Shown here one piece after another: positions 36,398-44,164 of a stretch of 64,000 nt of DNA. How positions within the stretch are numbered: position 1 is the first letter of the stretch; every line of letters begins with the position of its first letter. Position numbers and translations under genes: made by a program. Source of the stretch: Alphaproteobacteria bacterium (GTDB lineage: Bacteria > Myxococcota_A > UBA796 > GCA-2862545); NCBI GenBank assembly GCA_020632915.1, contig JACKEP010000012.1, forward strand, positions 62,001-126,000. Direction: 5' to 3'. The notes below the pieces were generated by a model that saw only the letters and a list, made by a program, of their open reading frames with translations, was not told where the DNA came from and made no database searches.

Positions 36398-36438
36398 GCT
36401 GCTCCGACGGCTTCCAGCGCGGGGCTGGGTGGTCGGTC

Positions 36439-36467
36439 AGGCTATGGCCCGTGGGGGGTTGCGTCAA
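36439..36467 (-). promoter_or_regulatory. Candidate promoter of the pseudokinase gene
   Basis: On the minus strand TTGACG (36467-36462) is followed after 17 bases by TAGCCT (36444-36439). Five of six -35 bases match and the key T, A and T of -10 are kept. Transcription would start about 35 bases before the ATG. Confidence 0.5.
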
Positions 36468-36561
36468 CCCATCCACGATGCGGTGACGACGGGCGCACGA
36501 TCCCGTCGCCATGCGCATCGCCGGCCCATCGTCGGGGCCGTGCGCGGCGCCGCTGCCGGCG

Positions 36562-37713
36562 TCAGTCCTCGTAGGCGTCGTCGACCGCGGACAGGCCGGT
36601 CGTGAGGAAGTCGGCGACGGCCTTGGCGAGCCCCGCGTCGGCGTTGGACAGCGGGTGGGCGAGGTTGGAGCCCTGGTAGCGCCAGACCTCGAGGGTGGTG
36701 CCGCCGACGCGCTTGGCCGGGTCGGTGGTGGTGCCGAAGCGCTGGTCGACGAGATCGTTGGCGGTGTCGGGCACGAACGGGTCGTTGTCGCCGAGGAGCA
36801 CGCCCAGGCGCGCCGGGAGGTTGGCCGACGGGATCGCCGCCACCGACGCCGTGTTCGGGTTGGTGCCGACGAAGATGCGGTTGAGGCCTGCCTGGATGGG
36901 CTGGTAGCCGGCGACGCTGTTGTCGCTGTAGACGCGCAGGTTGTCGACCAGGGAGTCGACCACGACGGCCTGCGCCGGGTAGAGCGGGCCGCCGCCGGCG
37001 TCGGTCAGCGCCAGCAGCTCGCTCACGGCGCGGGCCCCCTCGCCCAGGCCCACCATGTAGAGGCGATCGGTGTCGATGGCGACGGGCAGGTCGAGCCCGC
37101 CGCCCGCGGTGAACGTGCCGTTGGCCACCTGGTAGGTGAACTCCGCCATCGTGCGCCCGTCGCGGAAGAACAGGTCGACCGGGAAGTTGTTCTCGGCGAT
37201 GCCGCGGCGGTTGTGCCACCAGTCGCCCCAGCAGTTCGCCGGCCAGATCGACACCACCCCGCGGGCCGCCAGCGCGGCGGGCAACGAGCCGGCGTGGACC
37301 GCGTCGGCGTCGAAGTTCGGGTAGAGCCCGAGCCCCGCGAACACCCGCTGCGCCGCCCACTCCAGGTTCAGGCGCGGGTCGTCGCCCTCCTCGGTGCGGA
37401 ACGTGGCGCCGGCCGTGGGGTCGTCGGACGTGGGGGCGACCACGTAGTCGAACGGGCCGTCGTGGAACACGATGGCGGCGGGGATGCCGGCGGCGGCGGG
37501 GTCGAGGCGCAGATCGGCCGAGTCGGGGTAGACGACGTAGGTGCGGGCGAGCTGGCCGTCGGGACAGGCCAGATCGATGGAGAAGCCCTCCACCCACCAG
37601 CCCTCCGGCGCGCCCACGCCCGGCAGGTACGCGACGCGGTCGGCCGACGCGGTGACGGCGTCGATCTTCCAGCAGGCAGCGAGACAGAGCGGTGCGAGCA
37701 GGATCAGGCGCAA
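36562..37713 (-). CDS. Hydrolase-like lipoprotein with altered nucleophile elbow
   Basis: A 383-residue secreted protein with lipobox (LAPLCLAACWK). I chose TTG at 37713 since GGAGG lies 5 bases upstream; TTG at 37725 has no ribosome site. The body looks like an alpha/beta hydrolase: IPAAIVFHDGPFDYV (strand plus oxyanion region), a strand-elbow-helix LYMVGLGEGARAVSELLAL, an Asp in LGDNDPFVPD and a His in SNLAHPL. The elbow reads G-L-G-E-G, where an esterase would have G-x-S-x-G, so the nucleophile Ser is replaced by Glu. It may be a binding protein or a hydrolase with a different mechanism. Family assignment is by pattern and tentative. Confidence 0.65.
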   Translation of the reverse strand: MRLILLAPLCLAACWKIDAVTASADRVAYLPGVGAPEGWWVEGFSIDLACPDGQLARTYVVYPDSADLRLDPAAAGIPAAIVFHDGPFDYVVAPTSDDPTAGATFRTEEGDDPRLNLEWAAQRVFAGLGLYPNFDADAVHAGSLPAALAARGVVSIWPANCWGDWWHNRRGIAENNFPVDLFFRDGRTMAEFTYQVANGTFTAGGGLDLPVAIDTDRLYMVGLGEGARAVSELLALTDAGGGPLYPAQAVVVDSLVDNLRVYSDNSVAGYQPIQAGLNRIFVGTNPNTASVAAIPSANLPARLGVLLGDNDPFVPDTANDLVDQRFGTTTDPAKRVGGTTLEVWRYQGSNLAHPLSNADAGLAKAVADFLTTGLSAVDDAYED

Positions 37714-37824
37714 GCGGGCCTCCAACGGGCGGCAGCATAGCGGATGCCCTCCGGCGCGGAAAGGGCCGGTGGACTCGCGGTGCAGGGGTCAATCGGCTAG
37801 GAACGGCCTTCCTTCGGAGCCAGC

Positions 37825-39201
37825 ATGGCGCCCCCCGATCGCACCACGGCACACCCGACCGATTCGGCCCCTTCGTCCGGCATCCCGCGCAAGGTGTGGT
37901 TCCACACGTTCGGCTGCCAGATGAACGTGTACGACACGGGCAAGATGCGCGCCCAGCTGTCGGCCGACGGCTACGTCGACGCCGAGGGCCCCGACGACGC
38001 CGACCTGATCCTGCTCAACACCTGCTCGATCCGCGAGAAGGCCGTGCAGAAGATGGAGTCGGCGCTCGGCGGCTACCGTCGCCTCAAGCGCGACGGCCGC
38101 CCGCTCGTGATCGGCGTCGCCGGGTGCGTGGCGCAGCAGGAGGGCCAGACGCTCCTCGATCGCCACGCCGATCTCGATCTGGTGTTCGGTCCCGACGGCG
38201 TGCCCCACGTGCGGTCGCTCGTGGCGCGGGCGCGCGAGGGCGCGCGGGTGCTCGACACCGAGTTCCTCGACCTCGACACCTACCCGTTCGTGCCCGACGT
38301 CGACCCGGGCCCCCAGGGCGTGGGCGCGTTCGTCACGATCCAGAAGGGCTGCGACAACAAGTGCACCTTCTGCATCGTGCCCACCACGCGCGGCGCCGAG
38401 GCCAGCCGGCCGAGCGACCAGATCCTCGACGAGGTCCGGGCGCTGGTGGCGCGCGGGGTCTCCGAGATCACGCTCATCGGCCAGAACGTGAACTCCTACG
38501 GGCTCAAGACCCCGGGCGAGATCACCTTCGCGCGCTTGCTGCACGCCGTGGCCGCCGTGCCCGGCGTGCGCCGCATCCGCTACACCACCAGCCACCCGCG
38601 CGACATGGGCGACGACGTGGTGGAGGCCTACCGCGCGCTCCCCGCGCTCACGTCCCACCTGCACCTGCCCGTGCAGTCCGGCAGCAGCCGCGTGCTCCGG
38701 CGGATGAAGCGGTTCTACACGCGCGAGCGCTACCTCGAGGTCGTCGCCGCCCTGCGCGCGGCGCGGCCCGACCTCGTGCTCACCACCGACATCATCGTCG
38801 GCTTCCCTGGCGAGACCGACGACGACTTCGACGCCACGATGCAGATGGTCGAGGAGGCCGACTTCGTCGGCGCGTTCTCGTTCAAGTACAGCCCGCGCCC
38901 CGGCACGCCCGCGCTGCGCCTCGCCGACGCCGTCCCCGACGCCGTGGCCTCCGCCCGCCTCGATCGGCTCCAGCAACGGCTGCGGGAGCGGTCGCTGGCG
39001 TGGTCGCGGCGCCACGAGGGCCAGGTGGTCGAGGTGCTCGTCGAAGGTCCCAGCCGCCACGACGAGGCGGTCGTCTGCGGGCGCACGTCCGGCAACCTGA
39101 TGGTCAACTTCCCTGGCGACACCAGGCTGGTCGGCCAGCTGGTGGCGGTGCGCGTCACGCGCGGGTTCACCAACTCGGCGCGCGGCGAGCGGGTCGACTA
39201 G
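37825..39201 (+). CDS. miaB: tRNA methylthiotransferase MiaB
   Basis: A 458-residue radical-SAM enzyme that adds a methylthio group to i6A37 in tRNA. The N-terminal domain has TFGCQMNVYDTGKM, NTCSIREKAVQK and GCVAQQEG with three cysteines for one [4Fe-4S] cluster. The radical-SAM cluster is C176, C180, C183 (GCDNKCTFCIVP). A TRAM RNA-binding domain ends the protein (GQVVEVLVEG...). The RGxEASRPS and HLHLPVQSGSSRVLRRMKR motifs agree with MiaB rather than MtaB or RimO. ATG at 37825. The CPBP protease gene starts 3 bases after its stop. Confidence 0.95.
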   Translation: MAPPDRTTAHPTDSAPSSGIPRKVWFHTFGCQMNVYDTGKMRAQLSADGYVDAEGPDDADLILLNTCSIREKAVQKMESALGGYRRLKRDGRPLVIGVAGCVAQQEGQTLLDRHADLDLVFGPDGVPHVRSLVARAREGARVLDTEFLDLDTYPFVPDVDPGPQGVGAFVTIQKGCDNKCTFCIVPTTRGAEASRPSDQILDEVRALVARGVSEITLIGQNVNSYGLKTPGEITFARLLHAVAAVPGVRRIRYTTSHPRDMGDDVVEAYRALPALTSHLHLPVQSGSSRVLRRMKRFYTRERYLEVVAALRAARPDLVLTTDIIVGFPGETDDDFDATMQMVEEADFVGAFSFKYSPRPGTPALRLADAVPDAVASARLDRLQQRLRERSLAWSRRHEGQVVEVLVEGPSRHDEAVVCGRTSGNLMVNFPGDTRLVGQLVAVRVTRGFTNSARGERVD

Positions 39202-39204
39202 CGG

Positions 39205-40134
39205 ATGACGCCGCGCGCGCCCGGAGCGGGGCGGCTGGCGTCCGGCGGCGTCGACGTCGATCCGGGAGGGCTCGTCCTCGCCGGCACGTTCACCGTGCTC
39301 TGGCTGGCCTGCCCGCTGTTGCTCGCTGCGGTGGGGGTGGGGCTCGCGCGCCTCGTGCTCGACGCCCGGGGCGACGCGGCCGGGGATGCGCTCGCACTCG
39401 CCACGTCGCCGGGGTTCATGGCGGCGCTGCTGCCCGCCCAGTTCGCGCTGATGCTCGCGCTCCTGCCGGTCACCGCCACCCTGGTCGACCGTCACTGGTA
39501 TGCCTCCCACGACGGCGCGGCCGTCCCGCGGGGCTGGCGCGCGCTGCTCGCGCTCACACCACCGGCGGCGCCCGTGGCTGCGCTCGCGGTGGGGATCGGG
39601 CTCGTCGTGGGCTGGGCGCCGGGGTGGATCGCCGAGCAGCTGCTGGAGGCCTACCCGATCTCCGACGGCGGCACGCTGGCCCAGGTGGCCGAGGCGATGG
39701 CCCAGGGCGGCGCCGTGTCCAAGGCGCTGCTCGTCGTCGAGATCGGGCTCCTCGCGCCGGTCGCCGAGGAGCTCGTGTTCCGCGGCTTCTTGTGGGACGC
39801 CCTGGCGCGTCGGTGGGGCGCGCAGGGGGCGTGGGCGGTCACCTCGGTGCTGTTCGCGGCCTACCACCTCGACCCCGTGCACGCGACGGCGGTGCTGTTC
39901 ACCGGCTTCGTGCTCGGCGCGCTGCGGGGGCTCACGGGATCGGTGTGGCCCGGTGTGGTGGCCCACGCGGTCAACAACAGCGTGGCGATGGTCGCGCTCT
40001 GGCGCCTGCCGCCGGGCGCGGCGGAGACCTCCACGCCGCCGGCGCAGGCCCTGGCGGGCGTGCTGCTGTCGATCGTCGGCTGTGGCGCCGTGGCGTGGTG
40101 GACGGGCGCGCGCGACCGGCGGCCCGCGTCGTGA
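39205..40134 (+). CDS. CPBP-family intramembrane metalloprotease
   Basis: A 309-residue membrane protein with about seven hydrophobic segments. The CPBP (Rce1-like) active-site motifs are EELVFRGFLW (EExxxR) near residue 193, a second His in AAYHLDP, and HAVNNS with the third. CPBP proteases act in prenyl-protein processing in eukaryotes and in peptide maturation, immunity or membrane protein control in bacteria. Its stop overlaps the GTG of the next gene (GTGA), and that gene overlaps the ABC ATPase the same way, so protease, permease and ATPase form one translational unit. Confidence 0.9.
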   Translation: MTPRAPGAGRLASGGVDVDPGGLVLAGTFTVLWLACPLLLAAVGVGLARLVLDARGDAAGDALALATSPGFMAALLPAQFALMLALLPVTATLVDRHWYASHDGAAVPRGWRALLALTPPAAPVAALAVGIGLVVGWAPGWIAEQLLEAYPISDGGTLAQVAEAMAQGGAVSKALLVVEIGLLAPVAEELVFRGFLWDALARRWGAQGAWAVTSVLFAAYHLDPVHATAVLFTGFVLGALRGLTGSVWPGVVAHAVNNSVAMVALWRLPPGAAETSTPPAQALAGVLLSIVGCGAVAWWTGARDRRPAS

Positions 40135-41507
40135 ACGCCACCGCGCCGTTGTCACGCTACCGGGCCGTCTACCGCACGGTCCGGCGCCGGGAGGCGGCGG
40201 CCCAGGGCCTGGCGGCGCGGGGCCTGCGGGCGCTGCTGTTCGTCGCGGTCACGGTGGCGCTGCTGCCGCTCGTCCAGCCCGTGTTCCTGGCCTTCCTCGA
40301 CGAGGCGCCGTCCACCTGGGCCGACGGGCTCGCCGGCGCCTGGGGCCGGGCCGGGCTCCTGCTCCTGGCGGTCGCTGGCCTGTCGGCCCACGGCACGGTG
40401 CTGCGGGGACCGGCACGCGCCGCCCTGTCGCTGCATCCGGTGGATCCGGCGGCCGTCACCCGTGTCGAGCTCGAAGCGGCGGCGCGGGGGCTCGTGCCGC
40501 TCGTCGCGGCCACCGCCGTCCTCGCGCTCCCCATCGCGCGCACCGCCGGAATCGTGCCCTGGGCCCTGGGGGTCGCGGTCGTCGCGGGGGCTGCGGCGCT
40601 GGGTCTGGTCGCCGGTGCGCTCGCGCTGCTCGGGGCCATCGCGGTGGCAGAAGACCCGCGGTGGGCGCCGCTGCTCGACGGGGTCCGCGGCAACAACCCG
40701 CGCCCGCAGGCCGCGCTCATCTACGCGCTGGCGCCGTCGACGCTGATCGGTGGATGGCTGGTGATGGCCGCGGCGGACGGGGCGGTGGCGCTGGGACAGG
40801 GCCGCCTGGCGGGGGCGGTGTGGGTCGCGTTGCCGTGGATCGCGGCGGCGATCGGGCTCGGTGGCGTGCCGTCCCTGGCGCGGCGCACGTGGTTCCCGGC
40901 GAGCGCCGTGCTCGCCGAGGTGCGCGCCCGGTACGACGCGGTCGAACACCCCGAGGAGGCCCGCCGCGTCTACCTCGACTGGACGGTCCGGTGGCTCCCG
41001 GACGGCGTGGGACGGCTCGCGCTGCTGTTGTTCCGCTACGGCTGGCGCGCGCGCCGCGCGGTCGTGTCGGCGCTGTGGCTGGCGGCGCTCGGGGCCGTGG
41101 CCGCGGGGTGGACGGACGCCGACGGCGGTCCGCTCCGGGCGGGCCTGGTGGCGGCGATCGGGGCCTGGTGGGTCGGCAGCCTCGCCGTGTTCCAGGCGCG
41201 GGACGAGCCGCAGTTCCTGGGCGTCTGGTTGCCGCGTCCGCCTGCGCTGGCGCTCGCGGCCACCGCGTGGTGCGTGGTCGCGTGGGCGCTGGGGCCCGCG
41301 TTGGTCGGTGCGGCGGCGGTCGCCGTGCGGGTCGGCCCGGGGGCGGCCGTGATCACGCTGGGCGTCGCGGTGGGGCACGCCGCCGTCGCTGGCGGTGCAG
41401 CGTCGGTGTGTGCGCGCTGGCGCGGCCGGGGCCTGGCGCCGTACGTGGCGGGCGCGGTGCTCGCCGGTGCGGGCACGGCGGCGGCGCTGCTCGGAGGTGG
41501 AGCGTGA
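40131..41507 (+). CDS. Polytopic membrane protein, likely ABC permease subunit
   Basis: A 458-residue, very hydrophobic protein with about ten predicted membrane helices (for example ALLFVAVTVALLPLVQPVFL and GVAVVAGAAALGLVAGALAL). It begins at GTG 40131, overlapping the CPBP stop, and its own stop overlaps the start of the ABC ATPase. I do not see an ABC-2 signature, but the coupling makes a permease role likely. A cytosolic loop around residues 245-285 is charged (VRARYDAVEHPEEARRVYLD). Substrate unknown. Confidence 0.7.
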   Translation: MNATAPLSRYRAVYRTVRRREAAAQGLAARGLRALLFVAVTVALLPLVQPVFLAFLDEAPSTWADGLAGAWGRAGLLLLAVAGLSAHGTVLRGPARAALSLHPVDPAAVTRVELEAAARGLVPLVAATAVLALPIARTAGIVPWALGVAVVAGAAALGLVAGALALLGAIAVAEDPRWAPLLDGVRGNNPRPQAALIYALAPSTLIGGWLVMAAADGAVALGQGRLAGAVWVALPWIAAAIGLGGVPSLARRTWFPASAVLAEVRARYDAVEHPEEARRVYLDWTVRWLPDGVGRLALLLFRYGWRARRAVVSALWLAALGAVAAGWTDADGGPLRAGLVAAIGAWWVGSLAVFQARDEPQFLGVWLPRPPALALAATAWCVVAWALGPALVGAAAVAVRVGPGAAVITLGVAVGHAAVAGGAASVCARWRGRGLAPYVAGAVLAGAGTAAALLGGGA

Positions 41508-42226
41508 GCGCACCGGTGGTGCAGATCGCGGGCGTGTCGAAGACGTTCGGCCGTGTCACGGCGGTCGACGGCGTGGATCTTTCGCTCGAACCTGGCACGT
41601 TCGTCGGTCTCATCGGCCACAACGGCGCGGGGAAGTCCACGCTGCTGTCGATGCTGGTGGGCTTGCTCCGTCCCACCACCGGCACCATCCGCATCGCGGG
41701 TGTCGACGTCCACGCCGACACGCGGTCGGCGCTCGCCCACCTGGGCGCCGTCCCCGAGCACCCGGCGTTGTTCGAGTACCTCTCCGCGCGGGAACACCTC
41801 ACGTTCGTGCGCGACGTCCGCGGGGGAGGCGACGTGGACGCGGCGTTGGACCTCACCGGCCTCGGCGACGACGCCGACCGGCCAATCCGCGAGTACAGCC
41901 AGGGGATGCGCCGCAAGACGGCGCTGGCCGCGGCGATGCTCGGCACGCCGAAGGTGCTGGTGCTCGACGAGGCGATCAACGGCCTCGATCCCCCGTCGGC
42001 CGCGCGCATGAAGCAGGCGCTGCGCGCGCGGGTCGACGCGGGCACGACCGTGCTCCTGTCGACGCACGTGGTGGAGACGGTCGAGGCGGTGGCCGACCGC
42101 GTGGTGATGCTCGCCCACGGGCGCGTCGTGGCCGACGTCCCACGGGGCAGCCTCGGCGCGGGCGCCCTGGAGCAGCTGTTCCTCGAGCGGCTGGAGGCCG
42201 AGCAGCAGGCGCGCCGGTCGTCCTAG
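41504..42226 (+). CDS. ABC transporter ATP-binding protein
   Basis: A 240-residue single ATPase subunit. Walker A is GHNGAGKST, the signature is YSQGMRRK (the form seen in ABC-2/NatA-like exporters), Walker B is VLVLDEAINGLDP with the catalytic Glu, and the switch His is in LSTHVVE. Gln of the Q-loop region is replaced in AVPEHPALFEYLSARE, as in the NatA/CcmA group. GTG at 41504 overlaps the permease stop. The TAG stop shares CTAG with the stop of the convergent gene. It should energise the adjacent membrane protein. Confidence 0.92.
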   Translation: MSAPVVQIAGVSKTFGRVTAVDGVDLSLEPGTFVGLIGHNGAGKSTLLSMLVGLLRPTTGTIRIAGVDVHADTRSALAHLGAVPEHPALFEYLSAREHLTFVRDVRGGGDVDAALDLTGLGDDADRPIREYSQGMRRKTALAAAMLGTPKVLVLDEAINGLDPPSAARMKQALRARVDAGTTVLLSTHVVETVEAVADRVVMLAHGRVVADVPRGSLGAGALEQLFLERLEAEQQARRSS

Positions 42227-43221
42227 GGGGCCGCCGCGTCCAGGCCGCAGAGCGCGGTCAGGTCGAGGGTGTCGACGGGCGCCTTCGCACGCGCCCCCAC
42301 CCACGGGGTGTCCGACTCGGCGGCGAGATCGGCCTGGCCCTGGACCACCGCGGGGCCCCACGCCTCCACGTCCGCGCACAACGCGTCGCGTGCCTCGGGG
42401 AGCTTGCGATCCTCGAGCCAGCGACGCACCGCGGGCTTGTAGACGGTGGGGTACTGCAGCTCGTCCCAGTGCTCGTCGACCCAGTCCGCCCAGTGGAAGT
42501 CGCGGACGCGTGCGATGCAGCCGTCGTCGGCGACGGCGAACAGGCCCTGGTCGGGGTCGAACAGGCTGGCGTAGAAGCGGTAGCCCTGCCAGTTGGCGTA
42601 CAGGTCACCGTACGAGAACGCCGTCGACGTGTACCAGCCAAGCCACGTGTTCTCGGTCCACGTGCCCCAGTCCACGGCGCGGTCCACGTGGCCACCCCGC
42701 GCCTTGCGGTAGTACCGGTAGCCGGTGTCGAGGAAGTGATCGGCCTTGTCGGTGCCGGTGCGGACGCCCGCCAGCTCGATCGTGGAGCACGTGCCCGCCA
42801 TCGACAGGATCGGCGCCCGTGCCCACGGGATGCCGCCGAACACGTCGCTCCGGTCGACGTGGAACGCCAGCCGGTCGATCGCGTCGTCGGCCTCCAGCCA
42901 CGCGGTGTACTGGCCATAGCCCAGCGCCTTGACGCCCTTGCGGTCGGCCGGCTTGTCGCGCTGGCCGACCCGTCGCACGATCTCGGCAGCCAGCACCTCG
43001 GCGCTGCGGTCGACGTCGGCGGCGCACTGCAGGCGCGCGTTCGCGGCGGCCACGGCGTCGTCGAGCGCGTCGTCGAGGTGGGCGTCGGCGGCGGGCGCGG
43101 CGTCACGGAGTGGCGCGTTCCGTGCGGTGAGCTGGTCGGTCTCCCAGGCGTGCGCACGCTGGAGCAGGAGCCACGAGAGCGTGACGAGGACGACACCAGG
43201 ACGGGCTATGATGAGGCGCAC
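42223..43221 (-). CDS. Exported protein of unknown function
   Basis: A 332-residue protein I do not recognise. From GTG 43221 it starts with a signal sequence (MRLIIARPGVVLVTLSWLLLQRAHA) with cleavage likely before WETDQL. The mature part is Trp/Tyr/Asp-rich; a block around residues 165-240 (DKADHFLDTGYRYYR, DWGTWTENTWLGWYTS, YGDLYANWQGYRFY) looks like a conserved core. There are four to five cysteines after the signal. The start is uncertain: it faces the start of the divergent phosphatase-family gene only 13 bases away and has no ribosome site. It ends convergent to the ABC ATPase with a shared CTAG. Confidence 0.65.
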   Translation of the reverse strand: MRLIIARPGVVLVTLSWLLLQRAHAWETDQLTARNAPLRDAAPAADAHLDDALDDAVAAANARLQCAADVDRSAEVLAAEIVRRVGQRDKPADRKGVKALGYGQYTAWLEADDAIDRLAFHVDRSDVFGGIPWARAPILSMAGTCSTIELAGVRTGTDKADHFLDTGYRYYRKARGGHVDRAVDWGTWTENTWLGWYTSTAFSYGDLYANWQGYRFYASLFDPDQGLFAVADDGCIARVRDFHWADWVDEHWDELQYPTVYKPAVRRWLEDRKLPEARDALCADVEAWGPAVVQGQADLAAESDTPWVGARAKAPVDTLDLTALCGLDAAAP

Positions 43222-43234
43222 GGGAGACCATCCG

Positions 43235-44131
43235 ATGGCTTGGAGCCACAACGACCGACGCCTTGCCCCGTTGCGCGCCGCGCTGCACGCGGCCGGCCGG
43301 TCGTGGTGGGTGGCGCTCGGGCTGGTGTCCGCCGGGGTCGGCGTGGTCCCACCCTCCGCCGTCGCGTGCGACGACGGCGTGCACCTCGACGTGATCACGC
43401 TCAACGCCTGGGGTCTGCCCCCCCCGCTCGCACCCCACCGCCACGCCCGCATGGCCGCCATCGCGCGGTGGATCGATCACGCGGACCCGGACGTCGTGGC
43501 GATGCAGGAGGTGTGGGACGGCGCCGTCGCCGACCTGCCGCTGGCCGTCCACCGCTCCGGCCGTGACGGTGACGACGGCCTCGCGTTCGCGGGTCGACTG
43601 TCGGGCGACGCCGTCGACGTGCTGCACTTCGCCCACGCCCGCGGCTTCGATGCCTTCAAGCGCAAGGGCGCCCTGCGCACCCAGGTGCGCCTCGGGGAGA
43701 CGGAGGTGTGGCTGGTCGTCACCCACCTGCAGGCCGGCCGCGGTGCGGCGAACGCGCTGGTCCGCGAGGCCCAGCTCGACGAGCTGCTCGCCTGGATGGC
43801 GCCGCTGCAGGGCCCGGTGATCCTGCTCGGCGACCTCAACATCGACCGCGACCACGGCGAGGACGCGCCGGCCTTCGCGCGGCTCGCCGGGGCCCACCTC
43901 GACGACGTCGCGGAGGGTCTCGGGGTGCTCGACGCGACCTACCCGGGCGACGGTCGCCGCTACGACCGCATCCTGCTGCGGCGCGGCACCGGTCGTCACC
44001 TCGTGGCCGAGGCCGTCCAGGTGGTCCACTTCGACGCGGAGGACGGGGGCGACGGCGCGCCAGACCTCGCGTTCTCCGACCACCGCCCGGTGCGTGCGCG
44101 GCTGCGTCTCGTCGACGACGCGCGGCCGTGA
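43235..44131 (+). CDS. Secreted endonuclease/exonuclease/phosphatase-family enzyme
   Basis: A 298-residue protein with a signal-like N-terminus (SWWVALGLVSAGVGVVPPSAVA). The EEP fold motifs are VITLNAWGLP, AMQEVWD with the metal-binding Glu, THLQAG, ILLGDLNID, RYDRILLR and FSDHRPVRARL with the catalytic His. The opening LNAWGLP and the short size resemble bacterial neutral sphingomyelinases and secreted phospholipase-like members more than DNA repair nucleases, but the substrate is inferred. ATG at 43235 has GGGAGA before it; an in-frame ATG pair at 43208/43211 is possible. It is divergent from the exported protein with 13 bases between starts. Confidence 0.82.
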   Translation: MAWSHNDRRLAPLRAALHAAGRSWWVALGLVSAGVGVVPPSAVACDDGVHLDVITLNAWGLPPPLAPHRHARMAAIARWIDHADPDVVAMQEVWDGAVADLPLAVHRSGRDGDDGLAFAGRLSGDAVDVLHFAHARGFDAFKRKGALRTQVRLGETEVWLVVTHLQAGRGAANALVREAQLDELLAWMAPLQGPVILLGDLNIDRDHGEDAPAFARLAGAHLDDVAEGLGVLDATYPGDGRRYDRILLRRGTGRHLVAEAVQVVHFDAEDGGDGAPDLAFSDHRPVRARLRLVDDARP

Positions 44132-44164
44132 GGCTTTGGGCCGTGTGAGACGCCGCCGTGGAGG

